Part shown: piece by piece, positions 41,053 to 49,210 of the stretch
Layout of the letters: every line of letters begins with the position of its first letter
Numbering within the stretch: position 1 is the stretch's first letter
Position numbers and translations under genes: made by a program
From: Halosimplex rubrum
GTDB lineage: Archaea; Halobacteriota; Halobacteria; Halobacteriales; Haloarculaceae
Length of the DNA stretch: 64,000 bases
Direction: 5' to 3'
NCBI RefSeq assembly: GCF_013415885.1
Contig: NZ_CP058910.1
Coordinates: 372,001-436,000 of the forward strand
The notes under the pieces: model-generated
Database searches by the model: none
What the model saw: the letters and a program-made list of their open reading frames with translations, nothing else
What the model was told of the DNA's origin: nothing

Positions 41053-41799
41053 ATGACCGTGCGCCACGACGGGATCACCGTCGAGTGGCTGGGCTACGCC
41101 ACGCTGCGGTTCGCCGGCGAGGAGACCGTCGTCTACACCGACCCCGGCCGGTACGGCGTGCTCACCGGCGAGTGGGAGCCGGACACGGAAGGGATCGGCC
41201 ACCCGCCCGCGCGGGACTACCGCCCGGAGGACGCCGACGTGGTGTGTCTCACCCACGTCCACCACTACGACCCCGACGGCGTCGAGCGCGTCTCGGGCCC
41301 CGACACGACGATCGTCGCGTTCGAGGCCATCGAGGACGGCGTCGAAAACCGCGAACTGCCGCCGCTCTCCTCGCTGCCCTACGAGGTCGTGACGGTCGGC
41401 GACACGGAGTCGCTGACCGTCGGCGACGTGCCGATCTGGACGGTCCCGGCGTACAACGAGGAGGACGGTCCCCACACCAGACCGGACGGCACGCCGTTCC
41501 ACCCCGAGGGGTTCGGCTGCGGGTTCGTCGTCGACGTTGAGGGCAAGCGGGTGCTCTACCCCGGCGACACGGACGCGCTCGGTCCCCACCAGAACGTCGA
41601 GGTGTCGGTGTTCTGCCCGCCGATCGGGCCGCGGTTCACGATGGACCGTCACGAGGCCGCCGCCCTCGCCGCCGCGATGGAGCCCGAACTCGTCGTCCCG
41701 GTCCACTACAACACCTTCTCCACGCTGGAGACGGACTCCCGGGAGTTCGCCGCCGGCGTGGCCGAGGCCGGCGTCCCCGTCGCCCTCGACGAGCAGTGA
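41053..41799 (+). CDS. MBL-fold metal-dependent hydrolase (UlaG-like)
   Basis: A 248-aa metallo-beta-lactamase fold protein. VVCLTHVHHYDPDG gives the HxHxxD-type metal motif, preceded by the strand VVYTDPGRYG. KRVLYPGDTDALGPHQ and VVPVHYNTFSTLE provide the later Asp and His. It resembles the UlaG/YtnP-like haloarchaeal group; the substrate is unknown. It lies just outside the repeat-bounded island and has core-genome codon use. A TATA-like CTTATGTG occurs about 30 nt upstream. Confidence 0.88.
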   Translation: MTVRHDGITVEWLGYATLRFAGEETVVYTDPGRYGVLTGEWEPDTEGIGHPPARDYRPEDADVVCLTHVHHYDPDGVERVSGPDTTIVAFEAIEDGVENRELPPLSSLPYEVVTVGDTESLTVGDVPIWTVPAYNEEDGPHTRPDGTPFHPEGFGCGFVVDVEGKRVLYPGDTDALGPHQNVEVSVFCPPIGPRFTMDRHEAAALAAAMEPELVVPVHYNTFSTLETDSREFAAGVAEAGVPVALDEQ

Positions 41800-41811
41800 G
41801 CGCCGGGTCGG

Positions 41812-42114
41812 TCAGTCGTCCCCGATCGCGGACTCGCCGCCGTCGCGGGGGAGGAAGTCGAACTCGGTCGTCTCGCCGACGCGGTCGCCGCCCTCGACGG
41901 CTTCGACGGTGAGCGTCACGTCCGCGGTGGCGCCGCAGCCGCGGCTGACGAACCCCTCCCACTCGTCGCCGACGGCGACCGGTCCCGACTCCGTCCGTCG
42001 GAGGTAGGCGCTGTATCGCGAGGTCACCAGTTCCTCGGAGATGCGGTCGGTCACCGGTGCGTACCGGACGACGACGCGCTCGGCGACCGGACCCGCGGCG
42101 GCATCGGTCGTCAT
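41812..42114 (-). CDS. Conserved haloarchaeal small protein
   Basis: A 100-aa acidic protein (VRYAPVTDRISEELVTSRYS, GDEWEGFVSRGCGATADVTL, VGETTEFDFLPRDGGES) with a beta-rich pattern. No enzyme motif is seen. It looks like a haloarchaeal-only family (perhaps DUF7968; number unsure). It is convergent with the MBL gene, 12 nt apart, and divergent from the next gene. Confidence 0.7.
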   Translation of the reverse strand: MTTDAAAGPVAERVVVRYAPVTDRISEELVTSRYSAYLRRTESGPVAVGDEWEGFVSRGCGATADVTLTVEAVEGGDRVGETTEFDFLPRDGGESAIGDD

Positions 42115-42231
42115 CGGTCGATCCGAGGACGGTCTCGGTCAAAACGGTTTCGCGGGACGACGCCTGAACCGACGCGACTGCGCTGCGACAGCGTGTTGTA
42201 CCCGGGCATCGAAGCGACGGCACGCTCGGAT

Positions 42232-42603
42232 ATGTCGCTAGCGATCACGCACTTCGCGGTCGGGGCTGCATGCACCGCGGTCGTTCTGACGGTGATCCCG
42301 CGCGTCCCCTTCCAGCGGACGCTGGTCGTCTGCGGCGGGATCTGGGCGATGCTCCCCGACGCGTGGCGATTCTTGCCGACCGCCGGCGCTCGATACGCCC
42401 ACGAGTTCCACGCGACGGCGCTGGCGAACCTCTTCTGGTTCCACAGCGCCCTCGACCGCGCCGACGTGGGCGACTCGCAGGCGACCGGCGTCGCGCTCCT
42501 CGCGGCGTTTCTCCTCGTGACCGCGGTCGTCGAGTACCGCGACTACCGCGCGCCCGAGCCGCTCCGGGAGGCGCTGTCAGACGGGAGCCGCGAGGACGAC
42601 TGA
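42232..42603 (+). CDS. Small membrane protein related to DUF457 type
   Basis: A 123-aa protein with three hydrophobic segments. Segment one begins ITHFAVGAACTAVVL; LVVCGGIWAMLPDAWRFLP carries a membrane-edge Pro-Asp, and FHSALDRADVGDSQATG a His/Asp pair. This recalls a shortened DUF457/YdjM protein. Start ATG 42232 is preferred over 42193. Function is unknown. Confidence 0.7.
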   Translation: MSLAITHFAVGAACTAVVLTVIPRVPFQRTLVVCGGIWAMLPDAWRFLPTAGARYAHEFHATALANLFWFHSALDRADVGDSQATGVALLAAFLLVTAVVEYRDYRAPEPLREALSDGSREDD

Positions 42604-42618
42604 GCGCCTCGGCGGCGG

Positions 42619-44076
42619 TCACCGCCAGCCGGCGAGACCGGCGTGTTCGACCGCGACCTCGCGGACCCCGTCGGCGTCCAGCGCGCCGCGTTCGGTGACG
42701 ACCGCGTCGACCAGCTCCGGGGGCGTCACGTCGAAGATCGGGTTCGCGACCGCGACGGCGGCGTCGCCGCCGTACACTTCCCGGGCGTCGCGCTCCTGGC
42801 GGTCGGCGCCGTCGGTCTCCGCGCGGTCGGCGCCGTCCACGCCGTCGCCGCCGTTCGCTTCAGCCGCCGCGATCTTGTCGCTCGCGGCGACGACGTAGCA
42901 GTCTGCGCCGGCGGTCGCGGCCGCAGCAGCGGCCGCTCGCGTGCCGACCTTGTTGAGGACCCGACCGTCCGGAAACACCGTGTCGGCGCCGACGACGACC
43001 GCTTCGACGCCCGTCGCCGCCAGCCGGTCGGCCAGCGCGGCATCGGTCGTCAGCGTCACCGCCGCGTCGGTCGTCTCGGCGACGCGCTCGGCCGTCCCGA
43101 CCCCTTCCCGACCGGGACGGGACTCGGCGACCAGCACCGCCTCCGGGTCGGCCCGCTCGACCGCCGCCGCGACCGTCCCCGACCGCGAGACCGTGGCGAT
43201 CCGGTCGGGCAGTCGGTCGGCCGCGAGGGCGGCGGCATCGGCGTCTGCAGCCGTCGCTCGCTCGATACCTTCGAGGGCAGCGGCTTCGATCGCCGCCGGT
43301 GTGGTCGCTCCGACCGCGGCGTCCATCGCTCGATTGACCCGGTTCGCGACGACGGCCATCGACGGGCGGGCGTCGAGCAGGTCGCGGGCGACGGCGGTGA
43401 GGGCGTCCCAGCTCGCGGGACCGTCCCCGATACCGGCGCCGCGGCCGTCGTTCGCCCGTTCGATCGCCAGCGCGGCTTCGTCGCGGAGGACCTCCAGCGC
43501 GCGCAGCGAGAGCCAGGCCGCCCCGTGGGCGGTATCACCGGCGACCGTCTCGACGGTCGGTCGCACCCGGTCGTAGGAACGCCAGAGGTCTGGGACCGTC
43601 TCCCGGCGGCGGAGCGCCGTGGGCGGGACCCACTCGAACTCCGCGGTCTCCTCGTTCGGGTCGACGGCCCGGGCGTCGCAATCGAAGAGATAGGGGTGGA
43701 CGACCCAGCGCCGGCCGAGGCCGTCGTCGACGACTTCGAAGGGGTCGCCCCGCCGGACCAGGGCAGTCTCGGCGTCGGGGTCGATCCCGGTCTCCTCGCG
43801 GATCTCCTCGCGCGCGGCGGCGTCGGGGGCGCCCTCGATCGCGGGTCGCTCCGAGCCGCTCGCTCCCCGCTCGCGTGGGCGAGACGCCTCCTGCGGTCGC
43901 GTCTCGCCATCGGCGTGGCCCGCCACGGCGCCCCACCGCCCGCTGTAGGAGCCGACCGCGTCGCTCCGGCGGAGGAGGAGCACGTCCCCGCCGTTGCGGA
44001 GGAAGACCGTCACGACGTGGGTCTCCGCGGGTTCGTCGTCCCCTCGCTCGGCGGCCGCTTCGTCGTAATCGGTCAT
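42619..44076 (-). CDS. NUDIX / eIF-2B-like (aldose-phosphate isomerase type) fusion protein
   Basis: A 485-aa two-domain protein. Residues ~1-170 are a NUDIX domain (LLRRSDAVGSYSGRWGAVAG, then AAAREEIREETGID). Residues ~190-485 are an eIF-2B alpha/ribose-1,5-bisphosphate isomerase-like domain (ARPSMAVVANRVNRAM, AVVVGADTVFPDGRVLNKVG, VAVANPIFDVTPPELVDAVV). Isomerases of this fold act in archaeal NMP degradation. The Nudix box is split by an insertion of about 23 residues (61-83, nt 43828-43896) rich in GAGCG-type DNA, which may weaken hydrolysis. Confidence 0.85.
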   Translation of the reverse strand: MTDYDEAAAERGDDEPAETHVVTVFLRNGGDVLLLRRSDAVGSYSGRWGAVAGHADGETRPQEASRPRERGASGSERPAIEGAPDAAAREEIREETGIDPDAETALVRRGDPFEVVDDGLGRRWVVHPYLFDCDARAVDPNEETAEFEWVPPTALRRRETVPDLWRSYDRVRPTVETVAGDTAHGAAWLSLRALEVLRDEAALAIERANDGRGAGIGDGPASWDALTAVARDLLDARPSMAVVANRVNRAMDAAVGATTPAAIEAAALEGIERATAADADAAALAADRLPDRIATVSRSGTVAAAVERADPEAVLVAESRPGREGVGTAERVAETTDAAVTLTTDAALADRLAATGVEAVVVGADTVFPDGRVLNKVGTRAAAAAAATAGADCYVVAASDKIAAAEANGGDGVDGADRAETDGADRQERDAREVYGGDAAVAVANPIFDVTPPELVDAVVTERGALDADGVREVAVEHAGLAGWR

Positions 44077-44200
44077 CGGTCCGACGTTGGACCGCGGGTC
44101 GTATCAGCGGCGGGGTCGCCGCGAGCGCGGACGCCGGGCGGTGCGACCGGCGCGGTCCGCGAGGGGAACCGACTTGCGTGCCCCGGCCGAACTCGCCCCC

Positions 44201-44689
44201 ATGGAACTCGCCGTCATCAGCGACACGCACATCCCCTCGCGGGCCCGCGGGATCCCCGACGCGTTCCGCGAGCGGATCCGCGCGGCCGACCACGTCGTCC
44301 ACGCCGGCGACTTCGACTCGGAGGGGACGCTCGCCGACGTTCGGGACCTGGCGCCGGAGCTGACCGCCGTCGCCGGCAACACCGACCCCCGGGTCGGCCT
44401 GCCCGAGCGGGTAACCGTCGAGTTCGGCGGCGTCACCTTCGTCGTCCTCCACGGCACCGGCCCCAAGCGCGACTGGGATGACCGCGTCGCGGCCGCCGTC
44501 CGCGAGGAGGCCGACGAACCGCGCGTGGGCGTCGCCGGCCACACGCACCGGGTTTTCGACCGGGAGGTCGGTGGCGTTCGCGTCCTGAACCCCGGGAGCG
44601 CGACGGGTGCCGCGCCGGCCGACCGGGCGACGATGCTGACCGTCGAGGCGGCCGACGGCGACCTCGACGTGACCGTCCGCGAGGCCTGA
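44201..44689 (+). CDS. YfcE/MJ0936-type metallophosphoesterase
   Basis: A 162-aa phosphodiesterase of the calcineurin-like superfamily. Metal motifs are DTHIPSR (9-15 region), HAGDFDSEG, AVAGNTDPR and GHTHRVFDREVGG. The set matches YfcE/MJ0936 enzymes that hydrolyse phosphodiesters such as cyclic nucleotides or model substrates. Start ATG 44201 puts the first strand (MELAVISDTH) at the N-terminus, as in the family. It is divergent from the NUDIX fusion gene. Confidence 0.9.
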   Translation: MELAVISDTHIPSRARGIPDAFRERIRAADHVVHAGDFDSEGTLADVRDLAPELTAVAGNTDPRVGLPERVTVEFGGVTFVVLHGTGPKRDWDDRVAAAVREEADEPRVGVAGHTHRVFDREVGGVRVLNPGSATGAAPADRATMLTVEAADGDLDVTVREA

Positions 44690-44713
44690 TCGGGGTAGAT
44701 ACGATGGGGAGAA

Positions 44714-45529
44714 TCAGAGCGCGTCGGTGGCGGCGTCGAACAGCGCGTCGCGGATCTCGCGGTCGGCCCCGAACACCGTGAGCGGCCCCTCGGCGCGAGC
44801 GACCGCGCCGGCCTCCAGGGCGAGCAGCGACCCGGCGACCTGCTCGCGCTCGGCGGGGTAGTAACAGACGAACCCCTCCAGTTTCCCGCGGGCGAGCAGC
44901 CCCCAGTAGACCACCGGCGCCCACGTCTGGACGGTCCGTTTGGGCACCTCGGCGACCGCGTCGGCGACGGCGTCCCACTCGCGGCGCTCGGCGCCGCCCG
45001 AGACGACTTCCGGTCCGATTATCATCGCGACCGTCGCCTTCTCCGGCGGGAGCGTCGTCCCGTCGGTCACCTCGGCAGTGGCGCCGTTGTACCGGACGCC
45101 GTTGCCGCGCTCGGCGACGTAGGTGTCGTCGAGGACCGGCACGTGGACCGCGGTGGCGACGGGCTCGTTCTCCGGGCCGCCCCGGCCGGTCCGCTCGCAG
45201 GCCGTCGCGGCGACGCCGAAGGTGGGGATGCCGGCGGCGAAGTTGTTCGTCCCGTCGAGGGCGTCGACCACCCAGCGGTACTCGCCGTCGCCGTCGTAGT
45301 CGCCCGACTCCTCGGCGGAGATCCGGTGATCGGGGTGTTCGTCGGCGATGGCGTCGAGGACGCGCCGCTCGGCCTCGCGGTCGGCCTCGGCTTTCACGTC
45401 CTTCGCGGTGTAGTCGGCCGGCGTGCCGCCGTTCTCGAAGGCCTCGCGGAGGTAGGCGCCGCCGGCCTCGACCGCCCGGACGGCCGTGTCGGCCAGCGTC
45501 GCGGCGTCGGCTGCGGGGTCGTCGGGCAT
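44714..45529 (-). CDS. Inositol monophosphatase-family phosphatase
   Basis: A 271-aa member of the inositol monophosphatase / archaeal FBPase superfamily. It shows EESGDYDGDGEYRWVVDALD, with the first metal Glu and WxxDxxDGTxN-type motif (VVDALDGTNNFAAGIP). The late WAPVVYWGLLARGKLEGF region replaces the usual GSAAL...D metal motif and is somewhat degenerate. Candidate substrates are inositol-1-phosphate, fructose-1,6-bisphosphate or PAP. Start ATG 45529 excludes a long non-conserved upstream extension. It is divergent from cofE. Confidence 0.85.
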   Translation of the reverse strand: MPDDPAADAATLADTAVRAVEAGGAYLREAFENGGTPADYTAKDVKAEADREAERRVLDAIADEHPDHRISAEESGDYDGDGEYRWVVDALDGTNNFAAGIPTFGVAATACERTGRGGPENEPVATAVHVPVLDDTYVAERGNGVRYNGATAEVTDGTTLPPEKATVAMIIGPEVVSGGAERREWDAVADAVAEVPKRTVQTWAPVVYWGLLARGKLEGFVCYYPAEREQVAGSLLALEAGAVARAEGPLTVFGADREIRDALFDAATDAL

Positions 45530-45643
45530 AGGCTGGCCTGTGCAGCGGTGGCCTACCAGGGTTTCGGATCGGCGTCCGTCACCGACCCGGGCGAGCCCTG
45601 CTCGTAGCGGGGCGCTTTTGGCCGGCCACCACCCAGAGCGGGT

Positions 45644-46420
45644 ATGGAACTGTTCGCGGTCGACGGGCTCCCCGAGGTGCGCCCCGGCGACGACGTGGGC
45701 GAACTCGTCGCCGAGCGCGTCGACCTCCGAGAGGGCGACGTGGTCTGTGTCTCCCACTCGATCGTCTCGAAGGCCGAAGGCCGCGGCGCCGACCTCGACG
45801 AGTTCGACCCCGACCCGCGGGCGCGAGCCATCGCCGAGCGCATCGGCGAACTCGCCGGCGAGGAGAAAGACCCCCGCTTCGCCCAGGCGGTCCTCGAAGA
45901 GAGCGCGGAACTGCTGACCGAGGAGCCGCTCATGCTCGCCGTGACCCGGTTCGGCCACATCTCCGTCAACGCCGGCATCGACCGCTCGAACGTCCCCGGC
46001 TCCGATCTACTCCTGCTCCCCGAGGACCCCTCCGCCAGCGCCGAACGGATCTCGGCGACCCTGGACGCGCCGGTCGTCGTCACCGACACGTCGGGGCGAC
46101 CGTTCCGCCAGGGCCAGCGCGGCGTCGCCCTCGGCTGGGCGGGGCTGCCCGCGGCCCGCGACTGGCGCGGCGAATCGGACCGGGACGGCCGCGAACTCGG
46201 CGTCACCGTCGAGGCCGTCGTCGACGAACTCGCCGCCGCCGCGAACCTCCTGACCGGCGAGGGCGACGACGGCCTCCCCGTCGTCGTGATTCGAGACTTC
46301 GAGTTCGGCGACCACGAGCCCCACGACGGCCTCTTCCGGTCGCCCGAGGGCGACTACGTCCGCGACGCGCTGCGGGAGTGGGAGTACGACAAACAGCGAC
46401 TGCGAGAGAACTCCGAATGA
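45644..46420 (+). CDS. cofE: Coenzyme F420-0:L-glutamate ligase
   Basis: Adds glutamate to F420-0 (and a second one) with GTP, finishing the F420 side chain. The 258-aa length fits CofE. Recognisable are DVVCVSHSIVSKAEGR near the N-terminus, HISVNAGIDRSNVPG and VVVTDTSGRPFRQGQRGVAL with the central nucleotide/metal site, and AANLLTGEGDDGLPVVV. The stop overlaps the start of the F420-dependent reductase-like gene (ATGA), so cofactor synthesis and use are coupled here. Confidence 0.93.
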   Translation: MELFAVDGLPEVRPGDDVGELVAERVDLREGDVVCVSHSIVSKAEGRGADLDEFDPDPRARAIAERIGELAGEEKDPRFAQAVLEESAELLTEEPLMLAVTRFGHISVNAGIDRSNVPGSDLLLLPEDPSASAERISATLDAPVVVTDTSGRPFRQGQRGVALGWAGLPAARDWRGESDRDGRELGVTVEAVVDELAAAANLLTGEGDDGLPVVVIRDFEFGDHEPHDGLFRSPEGDYVRDALREWEYDKQRLRENSE

Positions 46421-47379
46421 GAGCGATAGAACTCACGCCGGAGCGGCCGGTTTCGACGATGGCACAGCTGGGCGCGACCGCGGAGTCGGTCGGTTTCGAC
46501 GCCGCGTTCGTCAGCCACCACTACAACAACCGCGACCAGTTTTCGGCGCTCACGGCGATCGCCGGCGAGACCGACGGGATCGACGTGGGCCCGGGCGTCG
46601 CCAACCCCTACGAGACCCACCCCGTGACGCTCGCCTCGCGGATGGCCACGCTCGACGAGTACAGCGGCGGCCGCGGCGTCTTCGGCGTCGGCCCCGGCGA
46701 CGCCTCGACGCTCGCCAACCTCGGCATCGACCCCGACAGCCCGCTCCGGCGAGTGCTGGAGACGTTCAAAGTCGCCCAGCGCCTCTGGGACGGCGAGCGC
46801 GTCGACCACGACGGCACCTTCGAGGCCGACGACGCCGGCCTCAACTACGACGCCGGCTCGATCCCCGTCTACGTCGGCGCACAGGGCCCGCACATGACCC
46901 GCATGGCCGCCAAACACGCCGACGGCGTCCTCTACAACGGGGCCCACCCCCGCGACTACGCGTGGGCCAGCGAGCGCGTCGCCGAGGGGCTGGGCGAGCG
47001 GCCCGACGGTCGCGGCGACTTCGACTTCGCCGCCTACGCCTCGGTCAGTGTGGCCGAAGACGGCGACGCCGCCCGCGAGGAGGCGCGCTTCCCCGTCGCG
47101 TTCGTCGCCGGCGGCGCGCCCCCGCCGGTGCTCGAACGCCACGACATCGACCGCGAAGCCGCGAGCGAAGTGGGTGATGCCGTCTCTGCCGGCGAGTTCC
47201 GCGAGGCCGCCGGCAAAGTGACCGACGCGATGCTCGACGCCTTCTGCATCGCCGGCTCGCCGGAGGAAGTCGCGGACGACATCGACGCCGTGCTGGAGTA
47301 CGCCGACAGCTTCGTCGCCGCGTCGCCGCTCGGTCCCGACGCGGAGCGAGCGATCGAGTTGCTCGGCGGGATGGACTGA
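46417..47379 (+). CDS. mer: F420-dependent LLM-class oxidoreductase, Mer-like
   Basis: A 320-aa luciferase-like TIM-barrel protein of the F420-dependent family. It resembles 5,10-methylenetetrahydromethanopterin reductase (Mer): early FDAAFVSHHYNNRDQFSALT, then GVANPYETHPVTLASRMATL, VGPGDASTLANLG, and PVYVGAQGPHMTRMAAKHAD as the C-terminal cofactor-side motif. Halophiles use such enzymes in folate-like C1 metabolism; exact reaction is inferred. ATG 46417 overlaps the cofE stop. Confidence 0.88.
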   Translation: MRAIELTPERPVSTMAQLGATAESVGFDAAFVSHHYNNRDQFSALTAIAGETDGIDVGPGVANPYETHPVTLASRMATLDEYSGGRGVFGVGPGDASTLANLGIDPDSPLRRVLETFKVAQRLWDGERVDHDGTFEADDAGLNYDAGSIPVYVGAQGPHMTRMAAKHADGVLYNGAHPRDYAWASERVAEGLGERPDGRGDFDFAAYASVSVAEDGDAAREEARFPVAFVAGGAPPPVLERHDIDREAASEVGDAVSAGEFREAAGKVTDAMLDAFCIAGSPEEVADDIDAVLEYADSFVAASPLGPDAERAIELLGGMD

Positions 47380-47409
47380 ACCGCGAGAATAGCGGGCGGC
47401 CGCGACGGG

Positions 47410-47631
47410 TTATCGCGCTTCCGGCGGCGGCGAACTCGCGCCGGTGAACAGCGAGAAGAACGCGCCCAGCGAGAGGTAGCCGAACACCGCCGACGCGGCG
47501 GCGACGAACAGGGCGCCGAAGGCGATCAGGACGTAGTTGACCGGGTCGTGGGCCGCCACTTCCGCGAACTCGCCCGGCATCTGGACGATACTGTCGACGA
47601 GTTCCGTCGCCGACTCTGCGAGAGTTACCAT
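47410..47631 (-). CDS. Small membrane protein, one or two helices
   Basis: A 73-aa protein. An amphipathic start (LAESATELVDSIVQMPGE) is followed by a hydrophobic stretch long enough for one or two helices (YVLIAFGALFVAAASAVFGY, then LSLGAFFSLFTG), and a short tail. No family is recognised. It is convergent with mer, 30 nt away. Downstream on the plus strand (47632-48022) lies a gap holding a hairpin repeat and no recognised gene. Confidence 0.7.
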   Translation of the reverse strand: MVTLAESATELVDSIVQMPGEFAEVAAHDPVNYVLIAFGALFVAAASAVFGYLSLGAFFSLFTGASSPPPEAR

Positions 47632-47775
47632 GCGCGAGTCTTTGCACCCTCCCTACTTCGAGGTTTCGTGTGCGAGTCGCCCCCGGCGTGGACGGTTTGG
47701 GAGTTCCGCCGTCGACACCGCCGACCTCGGGACCGTCACGACCGCAGAAAGCGCAACGGCCGCAGAAGACGCAAA

Positions 47776-47934
47776 CAGCGTGAAAGCCCCAGCCTGCCGG
47801 CTCGACCGTCGATTCGGGAGGGAATGAAAGGGGCGCCGCGTTCGAGCCGTCCCGGACGACGTAAGCACCGCAGCCCGAAGGGCGAGGAACGCAGCGAGGC
47901 CCGGCCGGTCGAACGCGGCGGGGCTTTCACGCTG
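47776..47934. repeat. Nested inverted-repeat element (hairpin-forming)
   Basis: The outer arms CAGCGTGAAAGCCCC (47776-47790) and GGGGCTTTCACGCTG (47920-47934) are a perfect 15-bp inverted repeat. Inside, GAAAGGGGCGCCGCGTTCGA (47826-47845) pairs apart from four bases with TCGAACGCGGCGGGGCTTTC (near 47910-47929). The loop carries AAGCACCGCAGCCCGAAGGG. The layout of arms around GAAAGGGGC / GGGGCTTTC resembles dispersed haloarchaeal repeat elements; it may be a MITE-like element or a structured RNA. It fills the 391-nt gap 47632-48022, which shows no gene. Confidence 0.65.
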
Positions 47935-48022
47935 TCGGCGGTCACGATCGCGTCCGCGGTCGCGGTGGCTGTCGCGGCGGTAGCTGGAACGGTCGGCGCA
48001 CTCCGGTCTCCAACACCCACCG

Positions 48023-48592
48023 TCAACTCACGGCGAGCGCGAGCCGCGTCGCCAGAAACAGGGCGGCCATGCCGAACACGTCGCCGGCGGTCGTGACGGC
48101 CGGGCCGACGAGGTCGTCGGGGTTGGCACCGCGGCGGTAACCGACGAAGACGACGACCAGGATGGTCCCGACCAGCGCGACGCCGGCCATCGCCGCCCCG
48201 GCGAGAGCGACCAGCGCGAGCGTCGGCCACGGCGCGACCGGCCGTCCGAGCGCGCGCAGGAGGCCGACGGTCAGCGTCGCCGCGACGAGGCTAGCCCCCA
48301 GCCCGTTGAGCAGGGCGGCGGCGACCGCCCTCGCGAGTCGGTCGTCGTAGGCCAGTCGCGGCTCGAGTAGCCCCTGGTGGAGCGCGCTCGACAGCCGCGA
48401 CCCCAGCGAGCCGTAGACGCTCCCGCGGATCGCCAGGAACGCCGGAACGACGACCAGCAGGCCCGGGACCGCGGCGAGTTCCCCCTCCATCCCGCCGAGG
48501 ATGGCGCCCGCGAGCAGGCCGCCGAGGGCGCTCACCAGCAGCGGCGGGAGCGCGCTCCGGTAGGTCTCGACGGCGACCGAGCGCAGGGTCAC
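48023..48592 (-). CDS. MgtE-type divalent cation transporter membrane domain (second half)
   Basis: A 189-aa integral membrane protein with five helices. VVPAFLAIRGSVYGSLGSRLS matches the conserved pore-helix region of MgtE/SLC41 magnesium transporters, and GYRRGANPDDLVGPAVTTAGDVFGM carries the N/D-P-D-D and TTxGD signature. It has no cytosolic CBS part. With the gene just upstream (48648-49208) it makes a split MgtE, expected to form a heteromeric channel. The start is GTG 48592. Confidence 0.88.
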   Translation of the reverse strand: MTLRSVAVETYRSALPPLLVSALGGLLAGAILGGMEGELAAVPGLLVVVPAFLAIRGSVYGSLGSRLSSALHQGLLEPRLAYDDRLARAVAAALLNGLGASLVAATLTVGLLRALGRPVAPWPTLALVALAGAAMAGVALVGTILVVVFVGYRRGANPDDLVGPAVTTAGDVFGMAALFLATRLALAVS

Positions 48593-48647
48593 CGGTCGTC
48601 ACCTCCCGGCGGACCCCGGGAGGGGCGGGCGTCGCGGCGACGACCGC

Positions 48648-49208
48648 TCACCCGACCACCACCCGGACGGAGCCGAACAGGACGAGCACGCCGAGCACGT
48701 CGCAGACGTTCGTGACGACGGGGATGACCACGTCGTCGGGGTCGGCCTCGAAGCGGTAGGCGCCGTAGGCGGTGACGACGGTCACGAGGACGGCCAGGAC
48801 CGAGAGCACCACGCCGCTCAGGAGCGCGACCGCGACGACGGTCAGGGCCGGTAGCGCCGCTGTTCCGGTGGCCCAGGTGACGGCCCAGGCGCCGGCGCCG
48901 ACCAGCGGGAACACCGTCACCGCGAGCGCGAGGGTCGCGAGGGCGTTGCCGCCGAGGCGCTCGTCGGTCGGCTCGAAGGTGAGCAGGCCGAGGTGGAAGG
49001 CCGTCGAGAGCCGCGCCGAGAGGACGCTCCCGAGGTTGCCGGCCGTCCCGATGGTGGCCGGGACGAGCACGAGCAGCGAGGGGTAGCGGGTCAGCGTCGC
49101 CTCGAAGGACCCGAGCGTGAGGCCCCCGAGTAGTTCGAGACAGGTGAGCGCGACCAGCAGCGGGAACAGCCGGCGGGTGATCCCGCGGACCGTCCAGTCG
49201 CCGGCCAT
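48648..49208 (-). CDS. MgtE-type divalent cation transporter membrane domain (first half)
   Basis: A 186-aa membrane protein homologous to the following gene. VLVPATIGTAGNLGSVLSARLS is the MgtE signature and FEADPDDVVIPVVTNVCDVLG its NPDD-type C-terminal motif. The start ATG 49208 lies two bases after the stop of the PhoU/TrkA-C gene (TGA CG ATG), so they are co-translated. The soluble N and CBS domains of full MgtE are absent; regulation probably comes from the PhoU/TrkA-C protein. Confidence 0.88.
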   Translation of the reverse strand: MAGDWTVRGITRRLFPLLVALTCLELLGGLTLGSFEATLTRYPSLLVLVPATIGTAGNLGSVLSARLSTAFHLGLLTFEPTDERLGGNALATLALAVTVFPLVGAGAWAVTWATGTAALPALTVVAVALLSGVVLSVLAVLVTVVTAYGAYRFEADPDDVVIPVVTNVCDVLGVLVLFGSVRVVVG

Positions 49209-49210
49209 CG

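Noticed and set aside
40893-41078. A 61-codon minus-strand frame ending in MTSSYPH
   Set aside because: It overlaps the start of the MBL gene in antisense and shares only its end with the repeat, so it is explained by the repeat itself.
47548-48096. A plus-strand frame of 182 codons across 47.6-48.1 kb
   Set aside because: It overlaps a minus-strand gene and runs through the hairpin repeat; the translation is Arg-rich and typical of the repeat element.
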